Below are positions 49,508 to 62,462 of a DNA stretch of 64,000 bases, in pieces. The stretch lies in assembly GCA_029204225.1 (NCBI GenBank), contig CM055113.1, positions 25,354,930 to 25,418,929 on the forward strand. The letters run 5' to 3'. The notes beneath the pieces were generated by a model. The model was not told the DNA's origin, did not search any database, and saw only the letters and a program-made list of their open reading frames with translations. A program made the translations under genes and the position numbers. The first letter of the stretch is position 1, and the number at the start of each line of letters is the position of its first letter. Source of the DNA: Diphasiastrum complanatum. Taxonomy: Eukaryota > Streptophyta > Lycopodiopsida > Lycopodiales > Lycopodiaceae.

Positions 49508-49822
49508 AGAGTTTTTTGTTTGTTTGGTATAAATTATATTTATGTTCTCATTGATGGAGTAGACATGATGTAGTTAGAAAGTTGGTTGGAGTTTTATGCA
49601 ACAGGTTTAGAAATATTCATGCTTTATTGTGCCTGGATTAGTGTATGAACTATTTGGAAACTGTTTGTGTATCCTCTATTGTTAGAGTGAAGATGAAGTG
49701 ATTGGAAAGTTCACATGGCCATGGTATTGTTGACGTTGTTAACATCTTTCTATATTCAAATGCTTGGTGTTTCATATCGTGCTTTATATGAATGATATGG
49801 AGAGATATATTGGTAACTTGTA

Positions 49823-49943
<121 letters not shown>

Positions 49944-50119
49944 CGGCATGCTTGATTGTTGTTTGGACGGTTTTGTTGCAATATAAGAGTTGTAGATAAA
50001 GAGAATTTGGTAGGTTGGATATGCACTTTTTTAAGTGGTATGAACTGTAACAACCAATCCAAAGCAAGCATTTTTGTAGAACAAGTGTTTTTGATGGTTG
50101 AGCATCCATTTCTCAGTCA

Positions 50120-50125
<6 letters not shown>

Positions 50126-50181
<56 letters not shown>
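50126..50181. repeat. (GA)n microsatellite, 56 bp
   Basis: Counterpart of the 38-bp CT run at 11751-11788. Confidence 0.95.
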
Positions 50182-50183
<2 letters not shown>

Positions 50184-50299
50184 ACGTGTTACGTGTGTGT
50201 GCATTAGTGCTTGGAAACATAACTCATGTGCAAGTAGAGAGAGATAATTTAGCAAAATGGTATTGGTTGTGCTTCCATTCTGCTATACTACTAGTGTTT

Positions 50300-50579
50300 C
50301 CATACAATGCTTACCTATTCAATGTCTGAATTGATGTATGTTGTTCCATGTAGCTCCAAAATAGTGGATGTTGCCAGGAGAAGACAAAATGACATGTGTG
50401 TTGTTGTGTTGGGTTTTTCTAAATGTGGCTGAGGCTTGTTCCAAGGTAAGAATTGTTAGCCATTCCAAAAGGATACGATTGTATACGTGTTGGAGATATT
50501 TTGCTCAATGCCCAGTCGAAAAGGCTGTAAAAGAGCTACCTGGAAGCATGAACGGTTCCAAGGCTTTGTCGAACTTCAT
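50300..50579 (+). pseudogene. Harbinger transposase, N-terminal exon (right arm)
   Basis: Transposase sequence up to the Copia-1 insertion point. The last codons read Glu-Leu-His (GAACTTCAT). Frames here are disturbed by small indels relative to the left-arm copy. An AAGGTAAGAATTG donor-like site lies near 50441-50453. Confidence 0.65.
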
Positions 50580-51316
50580 TGTTGAATTTCACACATGTGG
50601 ATTGTCCACAACATGTACTTGTGATCTCCTAAGGTGTGTAGATGCACCAAGATCAAGACTAGATTGAGATTCAAAATCAATCTTAGATCCTATGGCAAAA
50701 ACACACTACTACATGCATTCAATCACTTCGAACTCTCACTCACATGTGTGAGAAGTATTCAAAAAATAATCTAAGTAAAAACAAGCTGCTCTCCTTGGAT
50801 AGAGAGAGAAAATGCATCATGAGCTCTCGGGTAGAGAGAGAAAGCTAGAAATCCAATAACTCACAAAATCCATGAAATCACCAAAGCAATAAGATTCAAA
50901 ATGAGGAGTACAATGATACAAGTAGGTCCATGAGCTACCACTATGCTTAACTATGATTGGACCATATTTTGTCACCTCTTGATCCTATTGGATCATTGAT
51001 TCATGCACCTCTTAATTCTATTGGACTATATTCAAGCACACCTCAATTTCCTATTGGACCTCACAAGGTTCCACCTATAAATCCTATTGGACCTCGTGGA
51101 ATTTATCAAACAAAAGCTTTACACTTGTCTACACTCTAATTGGCACGTGTTTAGCCTCTTACTCTATTTTGGCTCAATAGTGGCATTACAAGTGGAAATG
51201 CATAATTTGCCATCTATGCCAAATTTATTCCTATCAACATCCTACACCTAGATGCTTGATGTAAAAAACATAAGACCCCTATATCTAACATAGATAATCT
51301 TTTTCAATTCTTCACA
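50580..51316 (-). repeat. 3' LTR of Copia-1 (right arm)
   Basis: 737 bp from TGTTGAATTTCACAC to CAATTCTTCACA on the plus strand. Equal in length to the 5' LTR. Confidence 0.92.
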
Positions 51317-51334
51317 CTCCTCCTAAAAAATTAT

Positions 51335-54300
51335 CTATGAAGATTTGAACATTGATCTTGATATAACTCCAAGATTAGATCTATGCTTGATGAAAGCACT
51401 TTTGCTCAAAGGCTTGGTGAGTAGATCGGCAATACAAGAGGACGAGTTGACATGCTCCAAATAGATTTCTCCTCCAATAAGCTTTTCTCTCACAAAATGG
51501 TGTGCCACTTCTATGTGCTTGCTTCTTGCATGAAATATGGGATTATTGGCAAGAGCTTGGGCCGAGATGTTATCACACTTGATCATTGGTAGATCATCCT
51601 CATTGATGCACTTTAGTTCCATTAATAACCTCTTGATCCAAAGCACTTCTTTGGTAGTTGTAGTGAGTGTTTTGTACTCGGCCTCACATGAAGAGAGAGA
51701 TATAGTATCTTGCTTTTTGGAAAGCCAAGATATTAGATTGCCTCCAAGAAAGATAGTGTATGCACTAATAGACTTTCGATCCATCTTGTCACTTGCAAAG
51801 TCCGAATCCGAGTAGCCAATAATGGATAGATCTTCAATTTTATAGAGTAGACCATAATCACAAGATGAAGATACATATCTTAGAATCCTCTTGGCCATCT
51901 TCCAATGATGAATCTTAGGATCTTGCATAAATTGACTCAATTTGTGCACACAAAAACTAAGATCGGACTAGTAATGGTAAGCCAAATCAAGGAGCCTACA
52001 AGACTCCTAAAAAGTGTGATGTCCTCAAAGGATCTTTCATCACCTTTATTAGGATCTTTTACAATTTGCTCCATTGGAGTATCTATGCTCTTAAAATTTT
52101 CCATATGGAATTTTTTGAACATAGAGTGAGCATATCTAGATTGGCATATAAAGACATGATTTTCATAAAAATTAATTTCTAGGCCTAGGATGTAATGCAT
52201 CTCTCCTAGATCTTGCATTTTAAACTCACATCCAAGTGCTAGCTTGGTTTCATCAACTAGCTTGATACAACTTCCACAAAGAATAATGTCATCAACATAA
52301 ATTAGAAGAATGACAATATTGCTATCAACAAACTTTAGATACATGGAAGGATCATAGTCACTAAGAGTAAATCCTAGTGAGATAAGAAAAGAGTTAAGTC
52401 TTGAATACCATGATCTTGGTGCTTGCTTGAGTCCATAAAGACTTTTGATGAGCAAGCACACTTTGGACTTATCCTTGATGAATCCTTGAGGTTGTTCCAT
52501 ATAGATCTCCTCCTCAAGATAACCATTTAGAAAAGCATTGGATACTTGTAATTGGAACACCTTCCACTTGAAAAAACAAGCAAGAGAAATAAGAATTCTT
52601 ATTGTCACCATCTTTGCAACGGGTGCAAAGGTCTCCTCATAATCAAGACCATGGATTTGAGCAAATCCTTTGGCACATAATCTTGCTTTATGCTTGTTGA
52701 TGGTGCCATCATGATTGAACTTGATCCGAAATACCCACTTGCAACCAATCACATGCTTGTTGGATGGAGGATCCACAAGCTCCCAAGTATTGTTGGTGAT
52801 CAATGCAACATACTCTTGCTTCATGGCATCATACCACTCCTTGGTATTGAGTGCCTCTTGTACATTCTTTGGCTCTTCATGAGAGACATAAAAAACATAA
52901 ATAGTGGAATCAAGATCCACTTGTTTGCCTTTGTCAACATATGAGAGCCTCTTAGGCTCGGATCTATCTCTCATGGATCTTCTTGGTGAAAAAATTCGAG
53001 GAGAGTCTTCTTCAAATCTCGACCCCATCACATCATGATTGGCTTCAAAATCTATAATTGATGATGCATCCATATATTTCTTGATCTCGGCCTCTTCAAA
53101 TGATGAGTGTTGATCATCATGAAAGACAACATCTCTACTTTCAATAACTTGGGAAGTAGAGAGTATAAGGACTCTATAGGCCTTCTTGGTGGATGAGTAT
53201 CCAACCATGATCCCTTTGCATGCACTAGGATCTTTCTTATTCCTTGTTTCCAAGGGAATGTGGACAAAGCATAAGCATCCAGAAACTCTAAGGTGATCAA
53301 CCTTAGGCTTCTTCAAAAATAAGATTTCATATGGTGACTTTCCTCCAAGAGCTGTATGTGGGAGCCTATTGCAAAGATAATTTGCACAATTAATGGCTTC
53401 TCCCCAAAAATCTTTGGGCAAAAATGCCTCAATTCTCATAGATTTTGCACATTCACATAGAGATCTATTCTTTCTCTCGGCCACTCCATTTTGAGATGGA
53501 GAGTAGGCACAAGAAAACTCTCTTTTAATGCCTTCAAGCTCACAAAAAACTTGAAATTTATTGGAGATATATTCACCACCTCCATCACTTCTAAGAGCTT
53601 TAATCTTGAATGAGAATTGCTTCTCTACATAAGCTTTGAAAATAAGGAAATGATCAAACACCATAGATTTAGAAGCAAGAAGATATATCCAAGTGAATCT
53701 CGTGTAATCATCAATGGAAGTAACAAAACAAGTGGCTCCTCCCTTGCTTGTAGTTGATGAGAAATGCACATCCGAGTGGATTAACTCCAAAGGATGCTTG
53801 CTTTTGATAGAAGATCTTGTAAATGGCTTTTTGTGAGATTTAGCAATAGCACAAGCCTCACAAGGCTTGATCTTCTTGGAGAGTGACTTTGGCAAGCCAA
53901 TAGCTTTGGCTTCTTTGATCATAGAGAGCATGGATTTGTAGTTGGGATGTCCCAACCTCCTATTCCATAATTCCTCCATAGAGAGCTTGTTCACAAGAGC
54001 AACATTACAAGCATTCACATACTCATTTAGATCTAGTTTATAGAAGCCACCAAGTCTAGATCCTAATGCAAGTATCTCATCATTCTTCTTGATAGTGCAA
54101 GTATCAACATTGAATTTTACATCAAGGCCATTATCAAGCAATTGGCCAACACTAATAAGGTTCTTGGTAAGCTTAGGTACATAAAGAACTCTAGGGAGAG
54201 AAAGAACTTTAGAGGATGCAAGCTTCAAGGGAATGTTCCCTATGCCTTCAATAGGACATTCAAAATCATTTGCAGTGTATATTGATTTCTTGACTCCATC

Positions 54301-55158
54301 ATGAGGTGAAATAGAAGAGAAAGAGTCCTTGGAGCTACACATATGTGAAGAGGCTCCACTATCAATATACCATAGGCCGTCCTTCTTGAAAGGAGTAGAT
54401 GAGAAACTAGAGACCATAAGAGATCCCTCTCCATCACTTGCAGTAGTGTCTTCCTTCTCATTGGTAATATTGGCTTGCTTGAGTTGATTCTTCTTTTTGA
54501 AGCAATTGGTGGCATAATGACCTTTCTTGCCACAATAAAAGCACTTGATCGTCTTAGAAAGCTTGTCCATCCTCAAGAGCTTGTACTCTTGTCTTGATTC
54601 TTCTAAAATTAGCACACTTTGGAGAGCCTCCAAACTTGGTAGCTCCTCCTTAATGGCATAGGATTGGACAAGGTTATCAAATTCACTTCTCAAGTCATTG
54701 AGAATGACTTGAACTAGCTCATTTTGATTGATGGAATCACCAATGCAAGCAAGCTCTCTATGAATATCTTTTACTCTCAAAACATAACTAGATGCACTCT
54801 CATCACGTTTTTGGCTACTTTGAAAGATTTGATTCCTAAGAGTGAGAAGCCTAGAGGTATTCTTAGCCTCATAGATAGTCTTGAGACAATCCCAAGCTTC
54901 TTTGACTGTTGTACAAGTATCTATCTCCCTCAATATCTCATTAGAGACATTCATCTTAATGTAGTGGAGAGCCATCCTAGCTCTCTTTTTGTATTTTTGA
55001 ACCTCTTGAAGAACTTGTGGTTCTTCTTCAAGGCCAAGAACTATGTCCATCACATCTTCAAGGATCAAGATGGACTCCATCCTCATTTTCCAAATTGAAT
55101 AATTTGAAGTGGTCAATCTTTCACTTGGTTCCAACAAGGATGAACCCATTGAAGACAT
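51335..55158 (-). pseudogene. Copia-1 Gag-Pol polyprotein, one frameshift
   Basis: Nearly intact. Translation probably starts at the Met of MSSMGSSLLEPSERL (55158), residue 19 of an open frame that begins at 55212. In that frame's numbering Gag is about 20-210, the zinc knuckle C224-x2-C227-x4-H232-x4-C237, and protease DSGAS from 284. Preintegrase (RRLGHPNYKSM) and integrase (LIHSDVHFSS, LRSDGGGEY, GVAERKN) follow, then reverse transcriptase with LLIYVDDIILCG. A one-base deletion near 51965 shifts the frame. RNase H (DSDFASD, SSCEAEYKTL) continues in 51335-51949. Everything upstream of the frameshift looks functional. It is the most complete retrotransposon gene in the window. Confidence 0.9.
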
Positions 55159-55888
55159 TTGAAGTGAAGAAAACTCAAATGATGAATAATAAATGTTGCT
55201 ACACACTCTCAATAGGATCCAATAATTGAGTACTATCTCCTCCTAAGAAAGATTCTTTGTGAATCGTTTCTCACTAGCTACTCAAATCTCTCTAAAACAA
55301 GATCTATTTCACATCAAATGATGGAGTATAGGCAAAGTTAGGATCTAACACTCTTAGCACGTGTGAAATACACTAAGAAACCAAATTTGACTCAAATACA
55401 ATGATATTGCATGAAACAAAATGGCAAAGATCTCAAAACAGTGCCTAGATCAATATAGATGAGATTGGCAAGCATACAACTGTGATTTTGGATCAACCAA
55501 GCAATATCTTGACCAAACCAAATGTGTCCACCTAGGTCTATGTGCCCTACCTAACCCTCTTCAAAAGCTTATAACTTTTGATTCGCTCAACCAAATGGAA
55601 TGAAACTGATTGCAACAAAAACTAGACAAAAATAGCTTTAAGCTATCAAGCAAGATAAATGGATCAAACATGAGAGAGAACTTCCAAACTGAAATTGGAT
55701 GTTCCTCACACGTGTCTGAGCACCTGATTCCGTATAGTACTAGGTCAGACCCAATCAATGTCCTTTTGATCTCTTTTGCTCCAAGATTGAACAAGATAGC
55801 TAGGAAAATGGGCCTTGACAACTTCTAGCTCAAGATTGGTGAAAAATTTTTCACTCAGATGGACCAAAATGCATGGTAACCTTAGGTA

Positions 55889-55901
55889 GGCTCTGATACC
55901 A
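55889..55901 (-). promoter_or_regulatory. Primer-binding site of Copia-1
   Basis: The minus strand reads TGGTATCAGAGCC, complementary to initiator tRNA-Met, directly next to the 5' LTR. Confidence 0.93.
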
Positions 55902-56638
55902 TGTTGAATTTCACACATGTGGATTGTCCACAACATGTACTTGTGATCTCCTAAGGTGTGTAGATGCAACAAGATCAAGACTAGATTGAGATTCAAAATC
56001 AATCTTAGATCCTATGGCAAAAACACACTACTACATGCATTCAATCACTTCCAACTCTCACTCACACGTGTGGGAAGTATTCAAAAAACAATCCGAGTAG
56101 AAACAAGCTGCTCTCCTCAAGTAGAGAGAGAAAATGCATCATGAGCTCTTGGGTAGAGAGAGAAAGCTAGAATTCCAATAACTCACAAAATCCATGAAAT
56201 CACCAAATCAATTAGATTCAAAATGAGGAGTACAATGATACTAGTAGGTCCACGAGCTACCATTATGCTTAACTATGATTGGACCATATTTTGTCGCCTC
56301 TTGATCCTATTGGATCATTGATCCATGCACCTCTTAATTCTATTGGACTATATTCAAGCACACCTCAATTTTCTGTTGGACCTCGCAAGGTTCCACCTCT
56401 AAATCCTATTGGACCTCTTGGAATTCATCAAACAAAAGCTTTACACTTGTCTACACTCTAATTGGCACGTGTTTAGCCTCTTACTCTATTTTGGCTCAAT
56501 AGTGGCATTACAAGTGGAAATGCATAATTTGCCATCTATGCCAAATTTATTCCTATCAACATCCTACACCTAGATGCTTGATGTAAAAAACATAAGACCC
56601 CTATATCTAACATAGATAATCTTTTTCAATTCTTCACA
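55902..56638 (-). repeat. 5' LTR of Copia-1 (right arm)
   Basis: 737 bp. The left-arm element lost its counterpart in the deletion at 7131/7132. Confidence 0.92.
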
Positions 56639-57741
56639 CATTTGCCAGGATCGTACACTGATAAGATGTTTAAACAAAGGATGAGAGTGTCAAGATCCAC
56701 ATTTAGATTTATATCTTCACGAGTCGCATGTCACATGTCCAAGCAAGGTAGATCCACCAGGGAGTGTATTCCTTTAGAGAGTAGGGTTTGCATAGCATTG
56801 TCAAGGTTGGCCGTTGGCAACACGTTGCAAATGATTTCTGATGTTTTTGGTGTTGGCATATCAACCTGCCATGAAATCGTATTGGATTTTTGCCATAATG
56901 TGAAGCGCTCCATGCATTCGCTATGTATAAAATGGCCATCTGAAAATCGCATGAGTCAGTATGCATCAGAGTTTGAAGCCATCAAGGGTACTCATTTTGT
57001 TGTGGGTGCAATAGATGGGAGCCATATCCCCATAATTGGCCCCACACAAAATCCACAAGACTATTACAATAGAAAAGGGTTTCATTCAATTCGTTTGCAA
57101 ATTGTGGTGAATACATGTTGTCTAGTATTGGATTTTGGTTGGGGATGCAACTTACCCACCAAGGGATTGGATGCTAAGTCCATTTAAAGGTCATAAGGAC
57201 GGTTTGTCTATTGTTGAGTACAATTGGAATTATGCACAATCAAGCACTAGAATGGCAGTTGAGCGAGCATTTGGTATGTTGAAATTCCAGGTGGATAATT
57301 TTGCTCTAGCAAAATGACATGAAGCTGCAATATGTCCCCGATATGGTTGCAACCTGCCTCGTCCTACATAATCTATGTATTATACACATAGATAGTTTTG
57401 ATGAGACATGGGTGGCTGAGGCTGAGGCTGAGTTGAGGTTGATGAACATGTCTACAAACCATGGCAATGTCCAACAAAGGGAGGCCATAAACTTTAGCTC
57501 TGAAGCATTGCATGAAGTCCAGAGATTGCGAATTACGGTTTTTCCAGGACAACATGATGAGGAGCACATGCAGGATATTGACCACATTGGAGATAGTTCT
57601 TCTGAGAGTGAGAATTCAGATGAGGAAAGCTTCATTCGAGTGAGCACAGATAGACCAACATCAGTTGGGATACAACGACGAGACAAACTAGCAGTCGTCT
57701 TGTATGCTAGGAGGCATATTCCCAATCAACGATCTGAATAA
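56639..57741 (+). pseudogene. Harbinger transposase, main part (right arm)
   Basis: Frames 56642-57187, 57135-57317 and 57319-57741. The first holds LPGSYTDKMF, a helix-turn-helix region, LSRLAVGNTLQMISDVFGVG and GAIDGSHIPI (first catalytic Asp). A deletion after VLDF removes the whole DVGWAGSMHDWSFF block with the second Asp and also shifts the frame. Then come DATYPPRDWMLSP, VERAFGMLKF (third acidic position) and the acidic tail ending NQRSE. With the second Asp missing it cannot be active. It is the only copy that keeps the natural helix-turn-helix region. Confidence 0.87.
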
Positions 57742-57876
57742 GGTGAATATCATGTCCAGATGGCAGGTTAAATAGTAGTTTCATAAGTTTGCTCATTTAA
57801 CATACGTTCTATTTGATGTTGGCAATGTAGCTTGACTTGTTCACATATTGATTCCTACATTTAATATAGTATACAT

Positions 57877-59075
57877 GTTGTAAAATTACCTTTACAAGCC
57901 TTACTTTCGGCGCCACTGGCATCAGCATTGTCCCCGGCGCCAGCACCGCCCCTACTGCTCTCGGCGCCACTGTGACCAGAATCCAGCCGGTGCCAAGTTC
58001 CTATGGCTGAAAATCTTTGATCGGTTCTAGTGAAGTCCAAAGAGCTCAGATCGATGCGCAATCACCTCACACGATCTAGGCATGATTAAAGGAAGCCTGG
58101 GGATCAATAAAATCTAGAGAGAGAAAATGACTTTCTAGAGAGAGAAAATGTGCTTTACCAGCTTGGGTAGAGTGCTTGGTATGAGGAGGGGTGCCGAATC
58201 CCACCAATACTATAGGGGAGTGCGGGTTGCAACTCAGGGCGTGCTCCAACCAAGTCTCAGCCTCCCTTGCTGGAATGTTGTCCTGGCACTCGCCTTGGCA
58301 TGCCACCTCCTCGGAGACTAGGGTCGGTCACACACTTGAAATGTAACCTTCTCAGATTTATCAATAAAGTGGGAATTTTCTCAAACTGACTCTGATTACC
58401 TTCTGGGTTTAAGTGTTCAGTAAAAGCGCCAGTTGTAAGGCCGCTTCCAAATTTTTAAGTTGGCACATAGCTGAGGGTCGTATCTCGGGATGCCAGCGGT
58501 ATGCCGTCGGGTCTATTCAGTTCGTGGCTCCAGCGGTATGTTGTCGGGACCATTTGGTCCAGGAACTGGTTGTCTCCATATCTGTCGCGGCTTGTGGTTG
58601 TGAGTGTTCCTTGCATGAACGTGAATGGATTAAGCTCTTGGTGAACAGGCTCTAACCTGTCAGCTGAGTTGGATGGCTTGCTTGGGTGGAAGTTACCTGT
58701 TTGTGGCTGTCCAGTCTGGCGTAGCGCCAAGCTGGCTTCCAACGCTTGTGACGAAGCTTTCAGTTGGTTAAGTCTGATGTAAGTCAGACCGCTTGCTTGG
58801 AATGGATGTTACTCGTTTGTAACAAAGCTTCGAGTTGGTTAAGTTTGATGTATGTCGGGCAACTTGCTTGGAGGGAAGTCACCCACATCGGGACCCCCGA
58901 TCTGGCATGGCGCCTGGTTGGATCTCAATGTTGGTTTTCAGAACTTCAAGTTGGTTAAGTTTGATCATTGTTGGCGAGTTGGCCGCTTGTATGTCAAGTG
59001 GGTTTGGATGACAAGAGTTGAAGGCTGGGAAGCTAAGTCATGGTTTCCGGCTCCCTTTGGGATGCCTGCGCTACA
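57877..59075 (+). repeat. 5' LTR of LTR-A (right arm)
   Basis: 1199 bp from TGTTGTAAAATTACC to GCGCTACA. It has GGCGCC-type repeats near the start (about 57908-57970) and a sense AATAAA motif at 58363-58368. Its first 25 bases form an inverted repeat (TTGTAAA ... TTTACAA). Confidence 0.88.
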
Positions 59076-59077
59076 TG

Positions 59078-59090
59078 TGGTATCAGAGCC
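59078..59090 (+). promoter_or_regulatory. Primer-binding site of LTR-A
   Basis: TGGTATCAGAGCC, two bases after the LTR end, complementary to initiator tRNA-Met. Confidence 0.94.
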
Positions 59091-61387
59091 GACTGGCCGA
59101 TCAGCTATGCGGATCTCACGAAAATGGCCACGGTTTGGGGTTCATCAAGACAAATGTTGTGCAAGGTGCTGCTCATAGTGTAAGCACGGGTGCGTCCACG
59201 GTCGGGGTGGTCGGCAGAACGGGGGACTTGATGAGTCAAGGTGCTGCCCTTGAGGTGCAAGCACGGTCAGCTCTCACGGTTCGGGCCTAACGATGTCTGC
59301 ACGTATGACAGATGAGGTAGTGTGTTGCCATTAGATTGGTGTAAGAACGGTCGATGCCTTGTGAGGTGCGTGGCGACATATTCAAACTGTACGGGTTAAC
59401 CATTGATACATAGATGCTGCTCAAATTTGGGTGTAAAGCATGGGTGGTTAGCTGCCAGTGTGGAATAGCTGCCAATCGTTTAACTATAAGGGCTATCGAC
59501 CAAAAAGTGGTGGGGCGTGACTGAGGCAATGTGCTGCTTAATGGTGAAAGCACGGATAGTTGGAGGGTGTCCTATGTGGGATGATTCTGTGATCGATTCG
59601 TATGGGTGCGGCCAAGGTAGGACCATCTTTAAGGGGGAAGGGGACCTTGTCTTTATTACTTGTTAGTAAACATGTCTGAGTGTCTTGCTTGTATGTATTC
59701 GTGGTGAGTCTTAGTACTCATGCTTTGTCTGGTTTGCGTGATTGCTTGTGATACAAGGAGCTGATGGCTTGAGAAGGAACCTTTCTTCTGAAGGCTGATA
59801 CCATCAAACAAAGAGGACTATACAATCTGTGGGGCGGATTTGTAGTTCAATTACTCGCACGTGAACGACAACGAAATGACTCAATGTTTGCAAAGGATGG
59901 ATGGCTAGCCTGTTTCTTGGGTTAGTTTCATTTGCGACAATGCCCACCGACGGCAAGCAGGAAGTCAAAAGTTGGAAAGGGCAATTTCAGGGGAGATCTT
60001 CTATGGAATAGTTGGTCTTCATTTTGGGACGGCCACCTTCGGAACTGAAACTCACCGAGCATGGGTGATATTCAATGTCAGTTGGGTTTTTCCTCAAAAG
60101 GGAAAAGACTAGGATCCTCTTCAGAGATTGGCAACAAGTTGGATCGAGCCATAATCCTAGCAGATAGGAAGCAAAGTGTTGGAAAGGCTTTTTGTCCGAA
60201 GAACTCTACTCTAAGTCCGGTCAGCTGATATTATAAGCAAGAGAGGAACTACCACACACACCTCTCTCTTGGGCCAAATTTTGAATGAATGTTGATCAAT
60301 ACGGAGGCAAATTCAAGGTGACCTAGCCATACGAGGATACTGGCGAACTTTGGACCTAATAAGTTGACAAGTTTTTGTTGCAGAATGGAAACTTTGTTAT
60401 AGGCTTTCTCTGGACCAACAATGATGAGAAAACATATGATACTTGGCTTGTGTTACGTGTAAGGCAGCCGATCAATGAAGGAACTGTGAAAGTTGGGTCT
60501 TGCATTCGAACGGACGCTAAGGGACAATTCGTGTTGAGATCGGACTAGTGCAAACTTTGGGTGCATGTGTCTGATTCAAAGAGACCTACTTGAAGCCAAG
60601 CTCGATGTACACTTCTTGTTTTGACTGTGAGGCAACTGACTAGTGATGGAATTGTGAAAGTCTTGTGTTGCGCGACGGACATGGTGCTTCAAACAAACTT
60701 GAAGAGATAGTTCGTATGCGGATCAAATTGGTGTGACCCTTTGGCTCTCCACGAGGTCAATGGTTACATTGGATTGATTCAAAGACAGCTACTTCAAGCT
60801 AAGTGAGAGGTGCATTGCGGAGTACTCAAACTTTGCCTACCTCAAAGAGCCAAAAATGAAAAGTATCAAGATCAGGCTGGGACAAGGAGAGAAATCAAGG
60901 TGCAGAAGCAACAAGGCACAGAGTGGACCATAAAGTGGGCAATCAAACGATAAATTATTTGGCTTAGGGAGCCCTGATACTTGTGCAAAATTGATTAAAT
61001 CTGGAGCTCAGGGAGCTCAACACAAAGTGCATCAAGGACAAATCACGAGCTCAAAGATGTTCCAATGTCAGAAGTCAGAAGCAACAAGGGCGAACATTTC
61101 ACATAAAGGCCTCTGTCACCAGTTAATAAGGTTCTTGGGTTTTACGAAAGCGATATAAAACCTATGCTTTTCCCAGACAAAGTGATATTTTAAAGTTAAG
61201 TAATTTTTCAGTACAAAGAGTTGAGATTCCGACTTGTGGTGTGCCAGCTTCAATGTTGATAAAAAGGTGGCCAGTAAATTGAGTACTATGCCAAGCAGCT
61301 TAAATGTACAATTATTTTAATTGGGAGACACCTTTATTTTAATTTGACATCTGATGAGGACATCAGATTTTATAAAGGTGGGGTGGA
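59091..61387 (+). mobile_element. LTR-A internal region (right arm)
   Basis: The first ~500 bases hold the hairpin-rich leader. At about 60368-60381 TTTTTGTTGCAG resembles a splice acceptor. It is followed by a readable stretch (NGNFVIGFLWTNNDEKTY, then GTVKVGSCIRTDAKGQFVLR) and a second, similar block at about 60625-60760 (VRQLTSDGIVKV). Later frames resemble coding sequence with stops. No retroviral domain is present. The protein-like part could be captured host gene sequence, but I cannot assign a family. The polypurine tract (GGTGGGGTGGA) closes the region. Confidence 0.6.
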
Positions 61388-62462
61388 TGTTGTAAAGCTA
61401 TCTTTACAATATTTACTTCCGGCGCCACTGGCGCCAGGATTGTCCCCGGCGCCAGCAGCGCCCCTGCTGCTCCCAGCGCCACTATGACCAGAATCCAGCC
61501 GACGCCAAGTTCCTATGGCTGAAAATCTTTGATCGGTTCTAGCGAAGTCCAGAGAGCTCAGATCGATGTGCAATCACCTCACACGATCTAGGCATGATTA
61601 AAGAAAGCCTGGGGATCAATAAAATCTAGAGAGAGAAAGTGACTTTCTAGAGAGATAAAAAATGTGCTTTACCAGCCTGGGTAGAGTGCTTGGTATGAGG
61701 GGGGGTGCCGAATCCCACCAATACTATAGGGGAGTGCGGGTTGTGAGTCAGGGCGAGCTGCAACCAAGTCTCAGCCTCCCTTCCTGGCACTCGTCTTGGC
61801 ATGCTAGCTCTCGGTCACACACTTGAAATGTAACCTTCTCAGATTTATCAATAAAGTGGGATTTTCTTCAAACTGACTCTGATTACCTTCTGGGTTTCAG
61901 TGTTCGGTAAAAGCGCCAATTGTAAGGCCGCTTCAAAATTTTTAAGTTGGCACATAGCTGAGGGTCGTATCCCAAGATGCCAGCGGTATGCCGTTGGGAC
62001 CATTCGGTCCGTGGTGCTAGCGGTATGCTATAGGGACCATTTGGTCCAGGAACTGGTTGTCTCCATGTCTTGGGCGAAAGTTACTTGTTTATGGCTGTCC
62101 AGTCTGGTGTGGCGCAGGTTGGCTTCCAGCGCTCGTGACGAAGCTTTTAGTTGGTTAAGTATGATGTAAGTCAGACCGCTTGCTTTGAATGGATGTTACT
62201 CGTTTGTAACGAAGCTTCGAGTTGGTTAAGTTTGATGTATGTCGGGTGGATTGATTGGAGGGAAGTCACCCACATCATGACCCCCGATCTGGCATGGTGC
62301 CAGGTTGGATCTCAATGTTGGTTTTCGGAACTTCAAGTAAGTTGAGTGTGATCATTGTTGGCGAGTTGGCTGCTTGTATGTCAAGTGGGTTTGGATGGCA
62401 AGAGTTGAAGCCTAGGAAGCTAAGTCGTGGATCCCGGCTCCCTTTGGGATGCCTGCGCTACA
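61388..62462 (+). repeat. Shared LTR of the tandem LTR-A array (right arm)
   Basis: 1075 bp, with internal deletions relative to other copies. It ends GCGCTACA at 62462 and is followed by a second primer-binding site (62465-62477, TCGTATCAGAGCC, one mismatch), so it is at once the 3' LTR of one unit and the 5' LTR of the next. Confidence 0.85.

Larger units (their letters stand above)
50580..56638 (-). mobile_element. Copia-1, full-length copy (right arm)
   Basis: A 6059-bp element with two 737-bp LTRs (50580-51316 and 55902-56638), a primer-binding site abutting the 5' LTR (55889-55901) and a polypurine tract abutting the 3' LTR (51317-51330). It sits inside the Harbinger transposase gene. 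When it is skipped, the codons Glu-Leu-His continue as Leu-Pro-Gly-Ser. The flanks share only CAT instead of a clear 5-bp duplication. The LTRs differ at perhaps 10-20 positions by eye, so it is older than Copia-2. Confidence 0.9.
57877..62462 (+). mobile_element. LTR-A element, right arm (best copy)
   Basis: LTR 57877-59075, primer-binding site 59078-59090, internal region, polypurine tract about 61373-61387, LTR 61388-62462. The total is 4.6 kb, with no retroviral genes. It is the inverted counterpart of 1379-6100. Confidence 0.82.
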
